DNA of 64,000 nucleotides from Paralvinella palmiformis (GCA_025642065.1 JAODUP010000555.1:267501-331500); one strand, 5' to 3'. Shown: positions 36,885 through 49,072, numbered from the stretch's first letter. The notes: generated from the sequence alone by a model not told the origin. Numbers and translations: made by a program.

Positions 36885-37232
36885 TTCTTAATAATAATAA
36901 TATAATAATAATATGTCGTATTTATATAGTACACTATTCAACTAGAAACTGCTCTAAGACGCTTTACAATATTATTTACAATATTATTATCCCTGACTCA
37001 GACCTGTTTCCACCCAGCACAATCTCAACTCCCAAGGGAGCATACAACGCATCCAGCCATATTAACCCCAAAGCGTTACTCAAACACATAGCCATCGCGT
37101 CCTGTCAGGTACTCATTTTTTATGGATGAGTGAACCAGTCACCGCAAGACAACATTGCAGCTCACGGAGCCTCGAACCCGCGACGTTCGGCTACGAGTCC
37201 TACGCTCTAACTGACTGCGCTATCGCGGCTCG
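36885..37232 (-). mobile_element. SINE family 2 copy
   Basis: The minus-strand head at 37232 reads CGAGCCGCGATAGCGCAGTC and AGTTAGAGCG (A box), then GTCGCGGGTTCGAGGCTCC (B box). A body like 11403-11650 follows, then the tail GCGTCTTAGAGCAGTTTCTA, GTTGAATAGTG, TATATAAAT and (ATT)n. It is the best preserved member for comparing the tail with the LINE. Confidence 0.8.
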
Positions 37233-37380
37233 CCGAGGATAGCGTATTAGATATAAACCCAGCGTTACTTATGTCTACGGGGTAATTCATCCTTCATCAA
37301 AACCATTGGGAATAGGTGATAGGTGTAACTACTGTCGAGACTAGATACAAAACAACCCACTCACTCATTTACATATTCAC

Positions 37381-37540
37381 TCGCTCTCTCGCTCGCTCGC
37401 TCGCTCGTTCGCCGCCTCACTCACTCACTCACTCACTCACTCACTCACTCACTCACTCACTCACTCACTCACTCACTCACTCACTGATCCTACAACACAC
37501 TAACCGAGCCAATCACTCACTCACTCACTCACCCCTCCAT
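37381..37540. repeat. TCGC/TCAC tetranucleotide microsatellite
   Basis: (TCGC)n at about 37388-37410, (TCAC)n at about 37417-37486, and again after a 25-bp spacer at 37512-37532. The frame over it (Leu-Thr-His-Ser repeats) is an artefact. Confidence 0.9.
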
Positions 37541-38014
37541 CCATCCATCCATCAACCCACTCACGGTTTCCGGACACCGAAAGGTTCATGATGCAGTGCC
37601 ATATCAATACCAACGTGAACAAAACACACTATTGCCTGGGCCACTTTATCTCCTAACACCTCTCTGTGTACGCCTCTGTTGTATTTAACTAATTCGGTCG
37701 GTCAAACGGTATGACCAGTTCAAAGAGAATTCTATGACCCGGTCTAATATTAGGCTTTATAATCACGCAAGTCATCTGAAATATTGAAATGAGTAGCCGT
37801 ATAACAGATGCTATAGGTTTGGTCACACAGATCTATTGTGGTAAGTCAACAACAAGGAACACTTGACCTTAATCTCCATTAGGCTCTTTCGAGAATGCGA
37901 ATTATTGACGAACTGCTAACAGTAATGACGTAGTACACAAAATATAGCGACGTTGTATGGCTATGGCGGAACAGGGTCTAATGGTCTTTGATTTGATCGG
38001 CCGTGAAATAGGAA

Positions 38015-38257
38015 ATATAATGAACGATATAATATGGTGTTATGGGTGATATAATGGGATATTGTGGATGATATTATATGGTGTTGTGGGTGATATTATA
38101 GGGTGTTGTGGATGATATAATAGGGTGTTTTTAATGATATAATAGGGTGTTGCCGGTGATATTATAGCGTGTTGTGGGTAATAGTATAGGGTGTTGTGAA
38201 TGCTATTATAGCGTGTTGTGGGTAATAGTATAGGGTGTTGTGGGTGATATAATATGG

Positions 38258-38270
<13 letters not shown>
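38015..38270. repeat. 22-bp minisatellite, about 11 copies
   Basis: Units such as GATATAATAGGGTGTTGTGG plus two bases repeat every 22 bp, with ATTATAG and AGTATAG variants, and run into an AT then TG microsatellite at 38266-38318. Confidence 0.85.
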
Positions 38271-38308
<38 letters not shown>

Positions 38309-38319
38309 ATGTGTGTGTT

Positions 38320-39655
38320 TTACTTTGAATCACTGAACTTTGATTATTAGATTTCCAACTGACTATATGCTCTGATTGGTTACCCAGAATGCTCTGAGCG
38401 AGACATATGAACGAGCAGTGTAAACCTTACTGCGGCCATGAAAAATGACCTAATATGATTCTATATACCAATAAACGGTTGCGCATTCATTTCATGTATT
38501 CAACAAATAAAACCGAAGCCGACTTGCATTTTGCACGCTTACCACCACCACCATCCATACTCCTAAAACAATACGATCGCATTACAGCAAAACGGCACCG
38601 AAACACGGGCAGACATTCGGCGTGATACGGCACTGTTTGGGTACGATAACGAACTGATCCATAGGATCGTTGACCTAAACGAATAGGTTAATCCATAGGA
38701 TACTTTGTTGTTGGCGTAGCACGTAAAGACGAGAAGAGAAGCCCGGTAGAAAACAGGTAAACGTCGTGGTAAACGAAAAAAACACCACACAGGTCGGGAT
38801 GAGGGATAGATTTATAGAATTACCCCCCCCCCTCCCGCCTTCATTAATTCTAGATATCATGAAATACATATTTTTCAGATAGATCGGGGGACATCGCGGT
38901 CGAAGCATCGGTGCTTGTATTAGGCGTATTGCAGCCCGCGCTTGTCCATTATGTACTGACTGCTCTAAACGTTTTCACGTGTGGATATATCGACTGATAG
39001 GGGAATGGTTTAATTGATGTGTGGCCTGTAAATCACTCGAACCTTATTTCCTTGGCCTGCAGCTAATGACTTCTTGTTTGGTTACATTCAAGTGATCTCG
39101 TTAATATAGCGACAACACCCCCCCCCACACACACACACACACGCGCGCGCGAACACACATGATGGAGAGTTGACCTTCAGGTCTGCAGGTAATATAATCA
39201 AATCCAAGCGTTACTGTAGCCGAAGGATGTTTCATTCTTCAATAATAGGCTTGATCATTTCATTGCTTTAGGGGAGAGCACCTCCAAGGTATGACTAAAG
39301 CTAAGACGAAACAATCACACACACAGAGGGTGTGGGGGGGGGGTGAGTGAAACCCAAACCGGCCCATACAACTGGCCCATCCCCTTAAAAAGTTTACTTC
39401 TCAGCTAAATTGGATCTGTCTGTTATTACTCATGATACACTCCCGACAATCCTACCGCTAATATCTGGATCACAGTACTGAATAAATTACAGTACTGACC
39501 TAATACCAACAACCGGCAGACAGTTCTGGTTTTACAAACGAGCAAAACTATGCAAAAGAAGCATCCCTTCTAAAAGACGGCTTTCGAACAAAGGACGGAT
39601 TCCATCAAAGAAAGCCCCCCCCCCGTTCTCGGTGTTCGTGCGGCAGTTTGCAACA
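38320..39655. other. Intergenic DNA, no gene seen
   Basis: Poly-C runs near 38823-38832, 39117-39125 and 39617-39625; a poly-G run near 39333-39342; and a CA/CG tract near 39126-39150. No gene was recognised. Confidence 0.5.
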
Positions 39656-40500
39656 CGACGCTGGTAAATTGTAAGCGCTCACGGAAGGGCTGTAAGTTTT
39701 GCAAGAGTTACTCACATCCAACAGCCAAGGTATGAATCAAACAGACCGTAAACGACCGCCAAGGACGCGCGTAGACAATATCAAAATTAATTACGAATCC
39801 TTCGGTGGCCGTAGCTCGGCGCAATTTGTAAACCGCACTCGTCCCGAATTTGACAGTTCGCCATTTTGTTCGGTGTCTGGCAGTCGGCGTTTACGACCCG
39901 CCTCCATTACGGAATCTCCTCTGCGCCGTCGGCAACGGAGTCGAAGCGGAGGAAATGCGTCTCTGTAATCGGCAACAATGCGGGGCCATTAAATAATCAA
40001 TGGCTGAAGGGAGCCGAGTCTTCTGTAGCCATCCGCAGAAAGGGCTCCAAGCTGGAAAACGAAAGAAACCCCAACAACAACAAAGGAAAGCAACCGGAGG
40101 ACAACTTTTGTAGCCAATCGGATATTTTCGTTGTCCCGCTGTTGTTATTTTTTGTTGGCTAAGCCGCGCTGAGCTGAAGGCCACCGGTAACCATGGACGC
40201 CGACTACGGGAAATCTGGCAGACGATGTATCCAGCGGGAAGCGGCTTAATTATCAGAAACGGGCCGCGAACATTCGACGCGAATGGATTGACTGCCCAAC
40301 GGAACAAAGCCGGAGGTCGGGATCACGAGATCCCCATTGATTATCGGTGATGAGTGATCCGGCTGATTTAGCTCGCGGCAGTACGACCTCTATAATCCGA
40401 CCGCTCGAATGATCGGTTTATCATAATTTTATCGGACAAATCCCTTAGGACGTCTTTCATCTTCGCCTACTAAAGTTGCAGATCGAGTGAAACCAAGAGA
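39656..40500. other. GC-rich upstream region of the GPCR gene
   Basis: Base composition rises and CpG becomes frequent from about 39660 up to the GPCR. Overlapping frames on both strands (39699-40307) lack a known domain and are best seen as 5' flank or 5' UTR of the receptor gene. Confidence 0.45.
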
Positions 40501-40506
40501 GCGGGA

Positions 40507-40513
40507 TATATAA
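40507..40513 (+). promoter_or_regulatory. TATA-like box upstream of the GPCR
   Basis: TATATAA sits 102 bp before the ATG in an otherwise GC-rich stretch. It would place transcription start near 40535-40545 with a short 5' leader. Predicted only. Confidence 0.35.
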
Positions 40514-40614
40514 CTAGGAGGCTGGCTAACCGAGGTTCTATTATACCCTAAAGTGCCATTGGGGCGAGGAAACTTTAAACAAAAGTAGATGCACCTCGTC
40601 GGGAGGCTCTGACT

Positions 40615-41841
40615 ATGGCCAACAGTACTCTGGTGCCAACGAGTTGCGAGGACTACCTCGCCGAGAACGTCACCTATGAGGACGTTCCGGAGACGTGGCA
40701 GGATGTCGGAGTACACGTAATCCAGACATATCTATTCCCTGTGGTGCTGATCCTGAGCTGGATCAACAACAGCGTCGCCATCGTCGTCCTGCTGTCGAAA
40801 ACCTACCGGAAGACGTCGACTGGATTCCTGATGATAATCCTGGCCATCGCCGACATCGGCGTTGTCAGTACCGGGATGTTCCGGCTCTGGATCCAGAAAG
40901 TGGCCGACTACGACCTGCGACTGGCGTCCCGAATTGCCTGCAAGATGCATGTCTTCTTCACGTACGTCACAGTCAACATGTCGGCTTGGAGTCTGACCGT
41001 CATCTCTCTGGAGCGGACCATCTCCGTGTGCAATCCGCTCCGATGTCGGGAAATCGCCAGTCCGAGGCGCATCCGGATCGCTTGCGCGGTCATCCTGCTG
41101 ATAATATGCGGCGTCTACAGTACGCTGCTCTGGACTTACGATCTCTATTGGAGTCCGGAAACCTGCACGATGGTGTGCAGGCCGATTATGCGCTACATGC
41201 ACTTCTGGAAGGCGGGAAACTTCCAGTTCATCGACCTGATCATGTCATCCCTCGGCCCGTTCGCCGTCATCCTGCCGTGTAACCTCGTCATCACGATCCA
41301 GATTGCCAGGAGCCGAGCACGCCGCTCGGCGATGAGTACCTGTTCGGCCTCGAGCAAGGGCGTCTCGTCGACCACCCTGATGCTGGCGGTCACCTGCGTG
41401 CTCTTCCTGATCCTGACAGCGCCGATGGCCGTGATACTCTTGGTGCTGAGTTACGGGGTCATCAAGAACTACGCCAACATCCAGTTCATCTACACCTTCT
41501 GCTATCTGCTCTTCAACCTGAACAGCAGCATCAACTTCCTGCTCTACTGCGCCTCGGGGACGAAGTTTCGACGAACCCTGGCGGCGGTCTGCTGCGGCAG
41601 GAAGCCGCCGACTCGGGGTCTGATCCAATCTCGGCCGACCGTACGCGGGTCAGCCACGACATCGGTGAGGAACGGCGTTACAGCGATGGAATTGAGGCGA
41701 CGAGGTACTTCGAACCAAAGCAGTGCCAAGTCAAGCGGACGCGATGCAGTGGCTGATGGGGAAAAAGTACCGCGGGTGGTTGGTACCGACATCAAAAGGG
41801 CAGAAACGACGGCTGACGTCAGTGACGTCAAATTGGAGTGA
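40615..41841 (+). CDS. Intronless rhodopsin-family (class A) GPCR, peptide-receptor-like
   Basis: 408 codons in one exon, an integral plasma-membrane receptor; the ligand is unknown. The N-terminus has glycosylation sites at Asn3 and Asn18. Seven hydrophobic segments lie at about 34-60, 69-93, 107-133, 153-175, 205-230, 252-280 and 287-313. Family marks: LAIAD with Asp80 (2.50); Cys109 with Cys184 or Cys188 for the disulphide; ERT at 133-135 in place of DRY; no CWxP in TM6 (LTAP, Pro270); NFLLY at 307-311 in place of NPxxY; a Cys pair at 326-327, possible palmitoylation. The tail is long and basic with many Ser/Thr. The start Met has no competitor upstream in a good frame. Such NSSINFLLY-type receptors resemble invertebrate FMRFamide/TRH-like orphan receptors by my recollection; the subfamily is inferred. 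Synonymous sites are GC-rich, unlike the surroundings. Confidence 0.93.
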   Translation: MANSTLVPTSCEDYLAENVTYEDVPETWQDVGVHVIQTYLFPVVLILSWINNSVAIVVLLSKTYRKTSTGFLMIILAIADIGVVSTGMFRLWIQKVADYDLRLASRIACKMHVFFTYVTVNMSAWSLTVISLERTISVCNPLRCREIASPRRIRIACAVILLIICGVYSTLLWTYDLYWSPETCTMVCRPIMRYMHFWKAGNFQFIDLIMSSLGPFAVILPCNLVITIQIARSRARRSAMSTCSASSKGVSSTTLMLAVTCVLFLILTAPMAVILLVLSYGVIKNYANIQFIYTFCYLLFNLNSSINFLLYCASGTKFRRTLAAVCCGRKPPTRGLIQSRPTVRGSATTSVRNGVTAMELRRRGTSNQSSAKSSGRDAVADGEKVPRVVGTDIKRAETTADVSDVKLE

Positions 41842-43340
41842 AATAAGATTCTATAGCACGCCGAGTACTAATTCACGACGATCAGTCCGGTTCAGTTGAG
41901 GTATGTGCTCGTTAATTATCTGCGGCGACGTGAAGTTCATCCATCCAGTAACAGCGAGCTGACAACAAGATTAGATTCGTGTAGCACGGTCTGTTTGGGT
42001 ATCGACGCTGGTCTCAACTGGAACACATGACACAGGCGCCATTCCTGGGGCAAATGAGATGATGGAGCTGAAGCGTTTTGTTGGTGGATGAAACATCCCA
42101 GACACTAGTTGACTTTGGGATTCGATCTCAGAATATGTGGGTTTGCAGTGCGGTGGGCAACAAGCTGCACCTACTGAGTGCCCCCAAGATCCGAGTTTTC
42201 AGATTATTTAATGTTAAATGTTAGCCGTTTCGTTTAAATGAGCCTATTTTGGGCGGTGTATTTAGAATAATTGGTGAATCGTCACAGAATATGTTTCTGT
42301 TGACAATAACTCTAGGTTCGACTGAATGGCCTCTAGGTCTGATGCGTAGTACCCTATCAACAGTTCTGCGGCAGCCAGTGATCTACATGACATTAAGGAA
42401 TGAAACATGCTTTAATTAGTCACTGACAATGTTGGTCGTGATCGTCGTGTCCTTTAATCCAGTGATATGCCACCCACCCACCACCCACGAACTGAATCCG
42501 TCACGGAGAAGCGTTATGACTCTACCGTTGAAGCTATTACTTGTATTAACAACTAAGCGTTTATTTCAACGTTAAATAGACGTGAATACGCGACATGTCC
42601 GAAGCAGCTGCCAATTAGTCGGAAGTTGTCCTCACCATCGATCTGTATTCGAAACATACGAAAAGTGTCTCATTTGTTGACACTGATGTTGACTCAGTGG
42701 CTGAGTCTACGGACGGGACCGAACCAATAGTGTGTGTGTGTGTGGGGGGGGGGGGGAGGAGTGTTTAAAATAAATAGCTAATCGCGTTGGGACATCGACT
42801 GGTTACGGGTAAAGCGATGAAAGTACGCTAGTAGTTGCACAATCTGCAATGTCAAATGTTATATTCTGTGAACTATTGCCCGCAGATCTATCTTAGCCGC
42901 ACGTCTGGATTTGACCTTAAGTTTATCCACAGATAAATAAATATCTTCCTACGTCAGGGGCGTATATCCGTGCGCGCGCGCGCGCGTGTGTGTGTAAGCG
43001 TGTGTGTAGGGGGACGGGCGCTTATTTGTGAAATGCATTCACTTTAAGAACGTTGACTAGGGATGATGTATCCATTGCCCTGAATGATCCCGCCCCACCC
43101 AGAGTGTACACACAAATCTACGCCTTTGTACGACCACCGATATGCAGGAATCGCTGGAACGATGTTTTTATCTTGTCTCACTGTGGCAGCAAATTCCAAA
43201 CTCGACCTTCCAACCCTCATTCGTCTTGAATTGTTTATATTTACGATGGCTGTAACTGGCGCTCGTCCGTCAGCTAGAAATGAGGTGAAATGAGGTGATG
43301 GACTGATAATGACAATGACGTTTGATTTATAGAGTACCAC
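41842..43340. other. 3' flank of the GPCR gene, SINE remains
   Basis: A minus-strand degenerate tRNA-like unit with GGATGAAACATCCCA lies at about 42000-42190. Poly-G run near 42744-42756. CG/TG tract at about 42973-42998. AATAAATA words near 42766 and 42935 could be polyadenylation signals of the receptor, but the distance is long. Confidence 0.4.
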
Positions 43341-43346
43341 GTTCAT

Positions 43347-43606
43347 TATTATTATTATTATCATCTCCAATTCAGACCGACTTCAATCCAGGACACACCT
43401 CAACTCCCGAGGAAGCATACAACGCACGCTGGCGCTCCAGGCGCTTGGGCATTACTCAGACGCACGGTCACCAGACGTCCTGCCGGATTCTCACTTCCGG
43501 CTGAGCGAACCGGTCGCCACATAACGGCATTGCGGCTCCGGAGCCTCGAACCCGCGACCTTTCGGCTACGAGTGGTACGCTCTGACTAATTGCGCCATCA
43601 CAGCTC
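43347..43606 (-). mobile_element. SINE family 2 copy, 3' shortened
   Basis: The minus-strand head has GCGCAATTAGTCAGAGCGTA and GAAAGGTCGCGGGTTCGAGG. The body matches 36885-37232 (TTGTATGCTTCC, TGAGGTGTG) and it ends in (AAT)n at about 43347-43360. Confidence 0.75.
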
Positions 43607-44845
43607 GACTGTAAGTGGTTCTCGTCCGTTTTTTCTCCGCTTTGTATGATAGATATGAGGCGAAATGAGGTGAAATGACCTGATGGAACGACAACCGTCT
43701 CTGTTTGTATATTTTGTATGTGCGGTGAATTGGCGAGAAACCTTCACTGTTATCTGCCAATAAAATAATTCCACGAAGATCAATCAAGACTAGCGTCGCC
43801 GTTTTAAGTCGTTTAACCTCGTTGTTCATCTCTGAAAATTAGGATCGAGAGCAGTCCGATGTTCGGATGAAACACCGCACAGACGTAGGTAAAACTGGTA
43901 TTAGAACCCATACCTGTCGCGTGGTAGGCAGCGGAGTGCATTGCCAGTCGGACTGCGGTCGTAACAAGCAGCTGATTTACACGTCCTGCAGTACATAGGG
44001 AAAAACCCGTCAGGTTTCAGTTTCGATCCTTAGAATAGATGATCGTCTTAAGTGAATCGTCATTCATGGGGGGGGGTCAGTCTTATACGTTCACAGAACT
44101 ACGAGCCGCCGTCTATATTAATTAATTAATAATAATAATAATGATCAGGAGCCATTCTAAGTGACACCTCCAATAATATGGGGATGAACGATTCATGTTT
44201 ATCCTTGGCATTGTTCAATATCGAGACAAATAGCTTCCATTCCCCAGGTATATGAGGTGATCAGATACAGGTAATGCTGGAATCGAATCTCGGAATGTAA
44301 TACGGATTCCATTATCCAGAATCGGAGCCGAGACAACGGATTTGGATCAAAAACACATTCGTCACGTGTTGATGGAGTGGCTATGGTGTGGCTGATAATA
44401 ATGATAAAGACTCTTTAACCTTCAGAAGAAGAAGGGGGGGGGGGAGGGGGGAATGCCGGAAGTGGACCGTTCACGTGTCTCTCGTAATGGGAGAGCTAAT
44501 GGAGAAAGGAAGTACGTGAATGACGTGATTTGGCGAGAAATCGAAACATGAGACGAAATCATGTTAAGATGAAAATAGGAAAAATAGATCAATCTCCCCC
44601 CCCCTTTCTCTCTTATATGTGTGCATCCCAGAGACTGATGAATAATCCATAATTATTATCATCGTTTATGGCTTATTTATATGTCAGTCTATGTGTTAAA
44701 GATTTGTAAACAGATATATAAATATTTTGTGGATGTGCAGGTTTTTGTGGATTTGGGGGTTCTTGATGCTCAAAGCCAGTGCCAGTGTGTGTGTGAGTGA
44801 GTGTGTGTGTTCGAGATTTGAGAAAATACACCACCTGTATTTCCT
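43607..44845. other. Intergenic DNA with old SINE pieces
   Basis: A minus-strand TGTTTCATC-core unit at about 43850-43960. An ATT-tailed piece at about 44125-44180 resembles the LINE/SINE tail at 50334-50395. Poly-G runs near 44069-44077 and 44434-44450, and poly-C near 44596-44604. Confidence 0.45.
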
Positions 44846-45014
44846 GCAGGCGCCTTCATGGCTTTGCTGGTAACGCGGTTGGCCACGGATCTATAGCACT
44901 CGGGTTCAAATCTCAGCCGGGCTAAGCCAGAAATGGTGTTTCATCTTTCACCTAGCCTGCGTACCTTTGGAGGTCGGTCGCCCCATTTAACGCGCGCGCA
45001 GAAGTGCCCATAAA
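44846..45014 (+). mobile_element. SINE family 1 copy, diverged
   Basis: GGCGCCTTCATGGCTTTGCT head, GGGTTCAAATCTC B box, GTGTTTCATCTTTCACC, GGAGGTCGGTCG and CCCATTTAACG blocks occur in family 1 order. Confidence 0.65.
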
Positions 45015-45750
45015 CCGGTTACGTTGACATCTATACTTGTGTTTGCTGCATCTTTTCCAAATAACATCTTTACGATCGAGCAACGGGACGCGGGATGCAT
45101 TAAAGTAATACAAAAAAAAATAGACGGCGCCAATTTTTCGGCCAAAAAGATTCGATGATTCGAACCAAGTAACACGTCGACCTATATCAGGCGAGTTGCG
45201 GGATGTTATTGTCGTAAATCAGCCTTTTTCTTCCTCTCCGAAGCCGTCAATTCTCTGACACAAGGAGAACATGTAGACGACGGTGAGAAATAGTTGGGGT
45301 GGGGGCGTTGTGGAGGTGGGGATTGTGGTACCTTTCTTTCATAATGCCACCCCATTTACCCACTCTAAGTACCAGGCATTAGTGCCCTAATTGGACCATC
45401 TGTCACCTTTGGCCGGATGGGTCATTTACTTCCGGAAGTCGTGTTTAAAGGCTGGAAAAATACCCTCTCGATAAGGAGGTCACCTTTCTGACAATAGTCA
45501 ACGATACGATGGCTTATCGGCGGCACACGATGACCCGCTGTCAGACAATCGTAGACGTCATAGGACTGATAAAACTTGGAATCTATCAGAGTCAGTCTCA
45601 ACAACGTCAAGTCGACATCAGTGATCAAAATAAATATTTCGGGGGTGGCGGTGGGGAAGGAGATGGCCTCTTATCGCTGACCCCACAACATAATGCCCGC
45701 ATGCACTCCGCACTGATAAAAATGCGGGTACTGTAACTGTTAACTGAAAA
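45015..45750. other. Intergenic DNA, no gene seen
   Basis: Poly-A near 45112-45120 and G-rich tracts near 45296-45320. No gene was recognised. Confidence 0.45.
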
Positions 45751-45759
45751 CATAGCAAT

Positions 45760-46005
45760 CGTAGACGCCCGTGGGTAGGTCGGTCTCTGGGAGGATGTCG
45801 GCCCAGGGTAAGGTCTGTCCCTGGGAGGATGTTGGTCTGTCCCTGGGCGGATGTCGGGCCCGGGGTAGGTCTGTCCCTGGGAGGATGTCGGGCCAGGGGT
45901 AGGTCTGTCCCTGGGAGGTGTCGGCCCCGGGGTAGGTCTGTCCCTGGGAGGATGTCGGGCCAGGGGTAGGTCTGTCCCTGGGAGGTGTCGGCCCCGGGGA
46001 AAACT
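45760..46005. repeat. GC-rich minisatellite, 34-bp unit
   Basis: Units with GGTAGGTCTGTCCCTGGGAG and GATGTCGGGCC recur about seven times with spacings near 34 bp and 24-33-bp variants. On the minus strand the unit has no stop and yields a Pro/Arg/Thr-rich frame (45625-46011) that is not supported as a gene. Confidence 0.85.
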
Positions 46006-46329
46006 GGTCACCGCTGAGTAATAAGATCAGCCAAACAACAAGATCTAGTGCGCCACTTTGGGGGGGGGGTCACAAAACAGGTTTCAGAACATCCCCCTCC
46101 CCTCCGATTAGCACAACTGGGGTAATAGTAATACGTAATAAGTGAACATAATAAAATATATTTCAAGTATTCTTATTTTACAGATTTTGCATATTCATAA
46201 TGTATATTCATATTTTATATATTTTGCCTATTCAGACAGATTATTCATATTGTATAAATGCTATACACTCATGATGTGACATTGTATGATGTGATACTGT
46301 ATATAAATTATATGGTTTGCATATAAATT

Positions 46330-46375
<46 letters not shown>

Positions 46376-46745
46376 ATATTACTAAAACACAACTCTGGAT
46401 AGGCTTTTATTATTTGGAATACCTCAATGAATGTAAACATTTAAAAAAAATGATAGAATACTGAGATAGGATGTTATACTAATATTAAGTCAGACAGTGT
46501 CAGTTCATAATAACTGAATTATCAAAATTACCTAAACCATGTCATATATTTAAGAAGAAAAAAAAACTAATCATCAAGAGACGACAGATAAAAGAAGACA
46601 TACGGTTATTAATATTATGCCATCTACTAATATCAACTTATTCTATACGTCATTAATATATTTTTAATTTACCGTCCTTTCTTCTTCTTTACCTTCACTG
46701 TCTATCATCATCATCATCATCATCAAATCATCATTCTCTGAACAG
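46006..46745. other. AT-rich intergenic DNA
   Basis: Poly-G near 46059-46068, AT microsatellites at about 46337-46379, and ATC repeats at 46706-46725. No gene seen. Confidence 0.5.
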
Positions 46746-46750
46746 GAGAA

Positions 46751-46930
46751 GGGCGCCTCCGTGGTTTAATTGGTAGCGCGTTGGACCACATATCGCTACC
46801 ACCCGTGTTCGAATCTCGGCGTGGGATATCTAAAGGTTGTTTCATCTACGACTTCGCTTCCTTAACCTTTGGAGGTCGCTCGGCCCATTTAGCCTACCGC
46901 GTGCACAAAAGTGGCCGTAAAACATCAATC
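46751..46930 (+). mobile_element. SINE family 1 copy, near consensus
   Basis: Starts GGGCGCCTCCGTGGTTTAAT with A-box GGTAGCGCGTTGG, then B-box GTGTTCGAATCTC. Core GGTTGTTTCATC, then GGAGGTCGCTCGGCCCATTT, AGCCTACC, GTGCACAAAAGTGGCCG, and the end ACATCAATC. Confidence 0.85.
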
Positions 46931-48980
46931 TGAGCGGAAGGAACTCAGAGGGGTTTTGCCGGATGTCTACTTTCAGCTAAAAGCCTGATCCTGTTTTCTT
47001 TCTCTCTCTCTCTCTTATTCTGGCAAGAACATGCCTCGTATCAGTCACTCGTCTGATTATACTCATCCCGTCACCCAGATCCTGAACATCAATGAGCAAT
47101 AATGGATTATGTTTGTTTACCTCTCGTCGATGGTCACCCTTAGGATATAGAGTCGACTGAGGACTGTATGAGAAATTAGTTTACAAGATGAAAGATCCCA
47201 CAGAGGAGTGAAACTCTGGGACCTGAACCAGAAACTTGAGCTCTTCACGCTTTTATATACATGTCTATTTATTTACAACAGTTAATATTCGATGGAGACC
47301 TTTTCGAAACTGGTATATATTATTACTACACCTGATATGTTTGCGATAGCTAGCTTAACGTCGTTGAGTTACTATTGTCAGACTTGCCACTCAATCGCCA
47401 ACAAAACGAGATGACTGACAGATATTAAAAGAGTATGGATCATTCTGGAAATGAGAGCCGAGAATTAATCACGAATAAAACCTAAATGCAGACCGACCAG
47501 TTATTAAAAGCCCAGCTCAATACGACACCCACACACCCACCATCCCCCCTCTCACACACACACACACACCACACACATTGGCTTCCAGATTTTGGTAAGT
47601 CACGAATTCATCTGTTGTTGGGCAATTACGTTGAGGATGTTTCCTAATGCCTTCTAGACGCGTTATTGTTATAACTGATTGGGTAAAATACCCAAACGAC
47701 GGTTATGTAGCCACTAATTACAACGTCAACTGTTGGAATACGATATTACCGACCCCGTTCTGTGGGAAAAAGGGGTGATAACTCAATAAAGTAAATAACA
47801 GTAATGTGATAATCGACCTTGCTCATTAGACGCTGCCCCGCCATTTTGAATAATTTGTCTGCACTTCCGGATCCCTCTATTTCCTTTGATGTTCGATAAA
47901 AGCGGACGCAACGGCGAACACTGGTCGTGATATTTACAATAGAAAATACTAAACGTATGACGGAAGAGGAACCGCGCAAACCTTCATACATACAGACACC
48001 GACAGAAATGGGGACTCGGCTACGAATAAAATATGAACCCCCGCCCCCACATGCATGGATAAGCGTTGCCCACATAAGTAGCAATGTGTAAAACAATGAC
48101 TTGAAGACGGGTAGCACACAAACCTGGACAGTCACATTTCCATAATAAAATTTGCCTCAGAACTTTACTATTGATGGTAAAAGTACATTACAGCGCGACA
48201 TTGCACTGAAATAACGCTTATCATGACCATATGCGGCTTGTCGTTGTTGTGGTGTTTAGCTCCAGTACTAGTCACACCCGTTGATGTTTATCCCACAAAC
48301 ACGGGTATGAACCGAATTCGAACCCACAACCTGCAGGTTTGCAACACAGGCCAGGGACTGGGCTTTTATCACTGCGCCATTGGACCGTGCCAGACATTGA
48401 CAACAACACTTGCCCGATTGCCACTATCAACTCATAATGTCGGGCAGTATATAAGCTACTGTTGGTCGTCCGACGTGGCAACACGTTGCCGCGATAATGA
48501 TTCGAACATTTATTTGAGATTTTCCCATGATTTCATACATTCAAAACCGAAAACGGTAAAACACGTACCTCGTTGACATAGGTGTCGGTGCAATTGCGCC
48601 GAGAGGAGATGCAACGATTCACAACGTGCTCGCCAGAACTGCAGAAGTCATCACGCAGCCGACTTATGTAAGACCTAACCGCCCGTTAAGCGTGGCAGTT
48701 TCGGATTTATGGCAACCTTATTTTTACATTACTTGCCCGACATGACAAATAAAGTAAAAACTTAATATGAACCCACCCCCATGACGTCACGCCCTGCAAT
48801 TGTCAGGATCACGTGTGATCCAGTTTTAGAACAAATGACCATGTGTAGGTCAAATGATGTATTCGATATATGATTCCGTTTCCTGTATATACGTACTTCC
48901 ACTTTCATATATATATATATATACAGATTTTGTGGATGTGTAGGTTTTTTATATAGTTTTTTTAATGTTTTAAGGCAGTG

Positions 48981-49020
<40 letters not shown>

Positions 49021-49072
49021 TATACAAATGTACACACACACACGAATATACCAAATTTATATTTAAAACACT
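46931..49072. other. Intergenic DNA downstream of PIN4
   Basis: TC tract near 46998-47017. A TGTTTCATC-like minus unit lies near 47190-47250 and a minus-strand tRNA-like unit near 48280-48400 (reverse B box ATTCGAACCCAC). AT microsatellites near 48907-48922 and 48984-49013. The frames at 47746-48135 and 48223-48576 have no known domain. Confidence 0.45.

Noticed and set aside
39891..40307. 138-codon minus-strand frame upstream of the GPCR
   Set aside because: No domain, Trp/Cys/Arg-rich low-quality content, in a GC-rich leader region.
40695..41831. Frames of 61-195 codons on other frames and the opposite strand of the GPCR
   Set aside because: Shadows caused by the GC-rich composition of the GPCR coding sequence.
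45625..46011. Proline-rich 128-codon minus frame
   Set aside because: Lies over the GC-rich 34-bp minisatellite; no splice or start context.
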